Source: Flavobacterium sp.
GTDB taxonomy: Bacteria; Bacteroidota; Bacteroidia; Flavobacteriales; Flavobacteriaceae
Reading direction: 5' to 3'
DNA length: 8,001 nt
Assembly: GCA_023253295.1 (NCBI GenBank)
Contig: JALRGZ010000320.1
Coordinates: forward strand, 1-8,001
The notes below the pieces were generated by a model. The model was not told where the DNA came from. It saw only the letters and a program-made list of their open reading frames with translations, and did no database searches. The translations under genes were made by a program, and so were the position numbers. Positions 5,203 to 8,001 of the stretch are shown here, in pieces; position 1 is the first letter of the stretch; each line of letters starts with the position of its first letter.

Positions 5203-6765
5203 TTATGAACTACAAGACAACATCGAACAACCTACTTTGTTTCTGGCCCAGTCAGGACGTTTAGCAAACCATTTTTCATTTTCTGGTTGTTCTGCGTAGG
5301 GTCTTTTTAATAGATTGAAAAGTTCGTCAATTAAGTTGTAATCGCCTTTGTCGGCAGCGTCAATGGCTAATTGCGCCATATAATTGCGTAGCACATATTT
5401 TGGATTGACGGCATTCATTTTTTCTGCACGTTCTGTATCGGTCGCAGTTTCTGATTGTAAGCGTATAGCGTATTTTGTAAACCAGTTGGTCCAGGCTTCT
5501 GCGATTTTAGGAAATCCTTCAATGGAGTTGTAAAAAGCATCTTGGATAATGCTGCTAGCTTCTTCCGGTTTGTCTTTTTGAAAACGACTTAAATTTCTGT
5601 AGAAAATTGTCATGTCGGTTTCCGTAAGATGCAAATTGTTTTCCAGTTCCTGAATTAAAGTACGGTCGTTTTCTTCTTGATTAAAAAGTCCTAATTTAGA
5701 ACGCATCATGTTTAAATACTTGTTTTCGAAACCGGTTCCAAAATCATCCAGTACTTTTTCTAATCCTTCTGTTTCGTTGATAAGTGGAAATAAGGCATTC
5801 GCTAATTGGTATAAATTCCAAAGTACCATATTGGGTTGGTTGCCATAACGATAGCGTTTGTGTTGCGCATCGGTGGTGTTAGGAGTCCAGCCGTAATCAT
5901 AGCCTTCCAGCCAACCATAAGGTCCGTAATCAATCGTCAATCCCAGAATGGACATATTATCAGTATTCATAACGCCGTGTACAAAACCTACTCGTTGCCA
6001 ATGCAAAACCATTTCCAGACTGTTTTCGGCTACTTTACGGAAAAAGTGCAAATAGCTTTCTTTGGAAGGCTCTCCTAATTCAGGATAAAAATGTTTAATA
6101 GTATAATCGACAAGGGTTTTAAGTGTGTGAACATCATTGCGGGCAGCTAAGATTTGGTAATTTCCAAAACGTAAAAAGCTTGGTGCAATGCGGCTTACAA
6201 TTGCTCCTTTTTCATAGGCTGGATTACCATTGTATAACATGTCTCTCAGGACTTGATCGCCTGATAAAGCAAGGGATAAAGCTCGGGTAGTTGGGACGCC
6301 AAGATGAAACATGGCTTCGCTACACAAATATTCACGAATAGAAGAGCGTAAAACAGCTAAGCCATCGGCGGTTCTGGAATACGGAGTTTTTCCGGCTCCT
6401 TTGAGTTGGATTGCCCATCGTTGATTATTGTGAATGATTTCGGCTAGATTGATTGCACGGCCATCGCCTAATTGCCCTGCCCAATTGCCAAATTGGTGTC
6501 CGCCATAACACATGGCATAAGGTTGGGTATTGGCTAAAACTTCATTTCCGGTAAATACTTTTTTAAATTCCTCGGATTGAGAATCTTTTACGGATAATCC
6601 CAAGTTTTCCAGCATTTCAGGAGAAACGTGAAGGATTTCGGGATTAGCAGTTTGTATAGGTATTACAAATGAAAAACAAGCGTGTTCGACCTGACGGACA
6701 TAGTTTTCGGTAATTGAGTCAGCTGGTAATTCTTTGTTAAAAGTATCTTGAATATTGAGTTTCAT
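5203..6765 (-). CDS. selO: Protein adenylyltransferase SelO (Cys-containing)
   Basis: This 520-residue protein has the full length of bacterial SelO (YdiU/UPF0061). SelO is a pseudokinase-fold enzyme that transfers AMP from ATP to Ser/Thr/Tyr hydroxyls of proteins and is linked to the oxidative stress response. The signature YGGHQFGNWAGQLGDGRA (residues 87-104) and QLKGAGKTPYSR (120-131, with the ATP-binding Lys122) are present. HGVMNTDNMSILG (263-275) carries the likely catalytic Asp269 with Asn270, and TIDYGPYGWL (277-286) carries metal-binding Asp279. The 10-residue spacing between the two aspartates is that of characterised SelO enzymes. The C-terminus ends CSMLSCSS. Cys518, third from the end, occupies the position of selenocysteine in the animal protein, so this is the cysteine form. 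The gene is divergent from tgt; a small membrane-protein gene follows. Confidence 0.96.
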   Translation of the reverse strand: MKLNIQDTFNKELPADSITENYVRQVEHACFSFVIPIQTANPEILHVSPEMLENLGLSVKDSQSEEFKKVFTGNEVLANTQPYAMCYGGHQFGNWAGQLGDGRAINLAEIIHNNQRWAIQLKGAGKTPYSRTADGLAVLRSSIREYLCSEAMFHLGVPTTRALSLALSGDQVLRDMLYNGNPAYEKGAIVSRIAPSFLRFGNYQILAARNDVHTLKTLVDYTIKHFYPELGEPSKESYLHFFRKVAENSLEMVLHWQRVGFVHGVMNTDNMSILGLTIDYGPYGWLEGYDYGWTPNTTDAQHKRYRYGNQPNMVLWNLYQLANALFPLINETEGLEKVLDDFGTGFENKYLNMMRSKLGLFNQEENDRTLIQELENNLHLTETDMTIFYRNLSRFQKDKPEEASSIIQDAFYNSIEGFPKIAEAWTNWFTKYAIRLQSETATDTERAEKMNAVNPKYVLRNYMAQLAIDAADKGDYNLIDELFNLLKRPYAEQPENEKWFAKRPDWARNKVGCSMLSCSS

Positions 6766-6788
6766 TGTGCTTATAATTATAGATACTG

Positions 6789-6796
6789 CAAAGTTA
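6789..6796 (-). promoter_or_regulatory. -7 promoter element of selO
   Basis: Minus-strand TAACTTTG matches the Bacteroidota TAnnTTTG element and ends 23 bases before the selO ATG. No TTG is present 17-19 bases upstream, so only half of the consensus is supported. Confidence 0.5.
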
Positions 6797-6820
6797 CGAA
6801 TATAAAATAGTTAAAATTTT

Positions 6821-6930
6821 ACCATTAAGGAGTTAAGTAGATTAAGCTGATTTTAACCGCAAAGTTTTTTTAAGTTTTCGCAAAGGTTACAAAGTTTTTA
6901 AAATTGAATCTGTGTTAATCTGTGGCTAAA
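6821..6930. repeat. Mosaic of short direct repeats in the selO-tgt intergenic region
   Basis: Within the 277-base divergent spacer, three short repeat families follow each other. TTAAG occurs three times at 8-9 base steps (6825, 6833, 6842). CGCAAAG or ACAAAG units are followed by T-runs (6858-6864, 6879-6885, 6889-6894). AATCTGTG is repeated with a 10-base step (6907-6914 and 6917-6924) and followed by GC. From general familiarity, such tracts recur between flavobacterial genes. I see no open reading frame or RNA gene in this stretch. Confidence 0.6.
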
Positions 6931-6990
6931 ATGTTTTTTGAATAAGTCTTAGTTTGCTGTTAAATATGATTATGTTTTTGCAAATTAAAC

Positions 6991-6998
6991 TATCTTTG
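6991..6998 (+). promoter_or_regulatory. -7 promoter element of tgt
   Basis: TATCTTTG followed by C is a good match to the Bacteroidota TAnnTTTG element, 44 bases before the tgt ATG. The nearest TTG (6978-6980) is only 10 bases upstream, too close for a canonical -33 element. The inferred start site falls at or next to the 7001 hairpin. Confidence 0.6.
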
Positions 6999-7000
6999 CG

Positions 7001-7035
7001 CTCCCGAATAGTCGGGAGAACAATCGGGAGAAAAA
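7001..7035 (+). repeat. Leader hairpin and 12-bp tandem repeat before tgt
   Basis: CTCCCGA (7001-7007) can pair with TCGGGAG at 7012-7018 (4-base ATAG loop) or with a second TCGGGAG copy at 7024-7030. The two copies are part of a 12-base tandem repeat (7012-7023 and 7024-7035) with one mismatch. The second copy ends 7 bases before the tgt ATG. The leader could therefore form two alternative hairpins. Confidence 0.65.
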
Positions 7036-7042
7036 CCTAAGT

Positions 7043-7810
7043 ATGAAGTTTGATTTATTACAAAAAGACCCACTTTCTAAAGCAAGAGCGGGAAGTATTA
7101 CCACAGATCATGGTGTGATTGAAACGCCAATTTTTATGCCTGTTGGAACGGTAGCATCAGTTAAAGGGGTGCACCAGAGGGAGTTAAAAAATGATATTAA
7201 TCCGGACATTATTCTTGGAAACACCTATCATTTGTATTTGCGTCCACAGACTAAAATTTTAGAAGCTGCCGGTGGATTGCATAAATTCATGAATTGGGAT
7301 CGTAATATTTTGACGGATTCAGGAGGTTATCAGGTATATTCGCTTTCAAATAGTCGAAAAATTAAGGAAGAAGGAGTAAAGTTTAAATCACATATTGATG
7401 GTTCGTATCATACTTTTACGCCTGAGAATGTAATGGAAATTCAACGTACGATTGGAGCTGATATTATTATGGCTTTTGACGAATGTACACCTTATCCATG
7501 TGATTATAATTATGCAAAGCGTTCGATGCATATGACGCACCGATGGTTAGATCGTTGTATTAATCATTTGGATAAAGTGCCGGTAAAATATGGTTATGAT
7601 CAGGCATTCTTTCCAATTGTTCAGGGGAGCACGTATAAAGATTTAAGACGTCAATCCGCAGAATATATTGCTAATTCGGGTCAAGTAGGAAATGCTATTG
7701 GAGGTCTTTCAGTAGGAGAACCAGCTATCTCCAGGTTCGATTGGAATTTCTCCGCTACCCACACCTCATCCCCGCACTTTTCAACGTGCGTGGGTTCGGA
7801 CCTCCAGTGA
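7043..7810 (+). CDS. tgt: Queuine tRNA-ribosyltransferase, truncated by a foreign junction
   Basis: Residues 1-227 are clear Tgt, the enzyme that exchanges guanine-34 of GUN-anticodon tRNAs for preQ1 in bacterial queuosine synthesis. Visible motifs are TPIFMPVGTVASVKGV (28-43), LGNTYHLYLRPG-like LGNTYHLYLRP (58-68), ILTDSGGYQVYSL (89-101, with active-site Asp92), MAFDECTPYP (143-152, with substrate-binding Asp146), IVQGSTY (192-198) and the recognition loop GGLSVGEP (220-227). After about base 7725 the frame runs into antisense 23S rRNA, so the last 28 residues (from AISRFDWNF to the TGA at 7808) are not Tgt. The catalytic Asp nucleophile and the Cys/His zinc site of the C-terminal third (normal length about 375) are missing. 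As written the protein could not be active; the intact gene probably exists in the real genome. Confidence 0.9.
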   Translation: MKFDLLQKDPLSKARAGSITTDHGVIETPIFMPVGTVASVKGVHQRELKNDINPDIILGNTYHLYLRPQTKILEAAGGLHKFMNWDRNILTDSGGYQVYSLSNSRKIKEEGVKFKSHIDGSYHTFTPENVMEIQRTIGADIIMAFDECTPYPCDYNYAKRSMHMTHRWLDRCINHLDKVPVKYGYDQAFFPIVQGSTYKDLRRQSAEYIANSGQVGNAIGGLSVGEPAISRFDWNFSATHTSSPHFSTCVGSDLQ

Positions 7811-8001
7811 GTGTTACCTCACCTTCATCCTGGACATGGGTAGATCACCTGGTTTCGGGTCTAATCCCACAAACTCATGCGCCCTTTTAAGACTCGGTTT
7901 CCCTGCGCCTACACCTATCGGCTTAAGCTTGCTGGATAAATTAAGTCACTGACCCATTATACAAAAGGTACGCCGTCACTCTAAAAAGAGCTTCGACTGA
8001 T
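7715..8001 (-). rRNA. 23S rRNA fragment (internal, antisense to tgt)
   Basis: Read on the minus strand, 8001 to 7715 is internal 23S rRNA. It contains the conserved blocks GTGACGGCGTACCTTTTGTA, ATAATGGGTCAGTGACTTA, AGACCCGAAACC, AGGTGATCTACCCATG, CTGGAGGTCCGAACC, GAAATTCCAATCGAACC and GGAGATAGCTGGTTCTCC. These are in correct order and correspond, from memory, to roughly E. coli positions 530-815, around the domain I/II boundary. The fragment is cut by the tgt junction at its downstream end and by the window edge at its upstream end. Its GC content is visibly higher than the rest of the window. No 16S, tRNA spacer or 5S is present. It is most likely brought here by a chimeric join rather than being a resident gene. 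Confidence 0.93.

Noticed and set aside
5203..5230. Selenocysteine-encoding SelO
   Set aside because: The codon third from the end encodes Cys, and the gene ends in a normal stop with no in-frame TGA.
5836..6078. Plus-strand open frame of 80 codons
   Set aside because: It is antisense to the catalytic part of selO.
6766..7042. Riboswitch, small RNA or CRISPR array in the selO-tgt spacer
   Set aside because: The repeats are too short and irregular for CRISPR, and no known riboswitch fold is evident beyond the small leader hairpin.
7726..7810. The 28-residue tail as a novel Tgt C-terminus or domain
   Set aside because: The bases are antisense 23S rRNA, so the peptide is an accidental translation.
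7726..8001. Group I intron or mobile element inserted in tgt
   Set aside because: The sequence is plain conserved 23S rRNA with no intron core, transposase or terminal repeats, and tgt does not resume in the window.

Overview
The window reads as a Flavobacterium-like (Bacteroidota) chromosome segment. It is AT-rich, its intergenic regions carry the Bacteroidota promoter pattern (TTG about 19 nt upstream of TAnnTTTG), transketolase is split into two genes as is usual in the phylum, and the palindromic and short direct repeats are of the type common in flavobacterial genomes. The last ~280 bases are different: they are a piece of 23S rRNA in reverse orientation, fused into the middle of tgt.

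Layout, left to right. All genes up to 6765 are on the minus strand. 1-116 is the 5' end of the transketolase C-terminal subunit. 117-230 is a spacer with two facing REP-like palindromes. 231-1085 is the transketolase N-terminal (thiamine diphosphate) subunit, with a good promoter at 1111-1140. A bidirectional-looking terminator at 1163-1188 closes the next group: two tandem single-domain rhodaneses (2074-2352, 1752-2063) followed by an OsmC-family protein (1233-1679). A 14-bp palindrome with Crp/Fnr geometry sits upstream of this group, about 41 bases before the inferred transcription start. A second strong terminator (2473-2499) closes a flotillin/NfeD membrane-microdomain operon (2520-4034 and 4044-4613) driven by a promoter at 4646-4675. 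Then come a small uncharacterised four-helix membrane protein (4712-5113) and SelO, the protein AMPylase (5203-6765). A 277-base divergent intergenic region full of short repeats separates selO from tgt, which is on the plus strand (7043 onward).

The genes are mostly conserved housekeeping or stress functions: pentose phosphate metabolism, sulfane-sulfur/thiol handling, membrane organisation, redox-linked AMPylation and tRNA queuosine modification. The best biological lead is the rhodanese-rhodanese-OsmC group with its Crp/Fnr-like operator, a plausible persulfide or peroxide response unit. The most striking structural signal is the tgt::23S junction. It has only 10-11 bp of shared sequence and the rRNA does not look flavobacterial, so a chimeric assembly or amplification product is the most likely explanation. 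I see no strong evidence of an undescribed system in this window.
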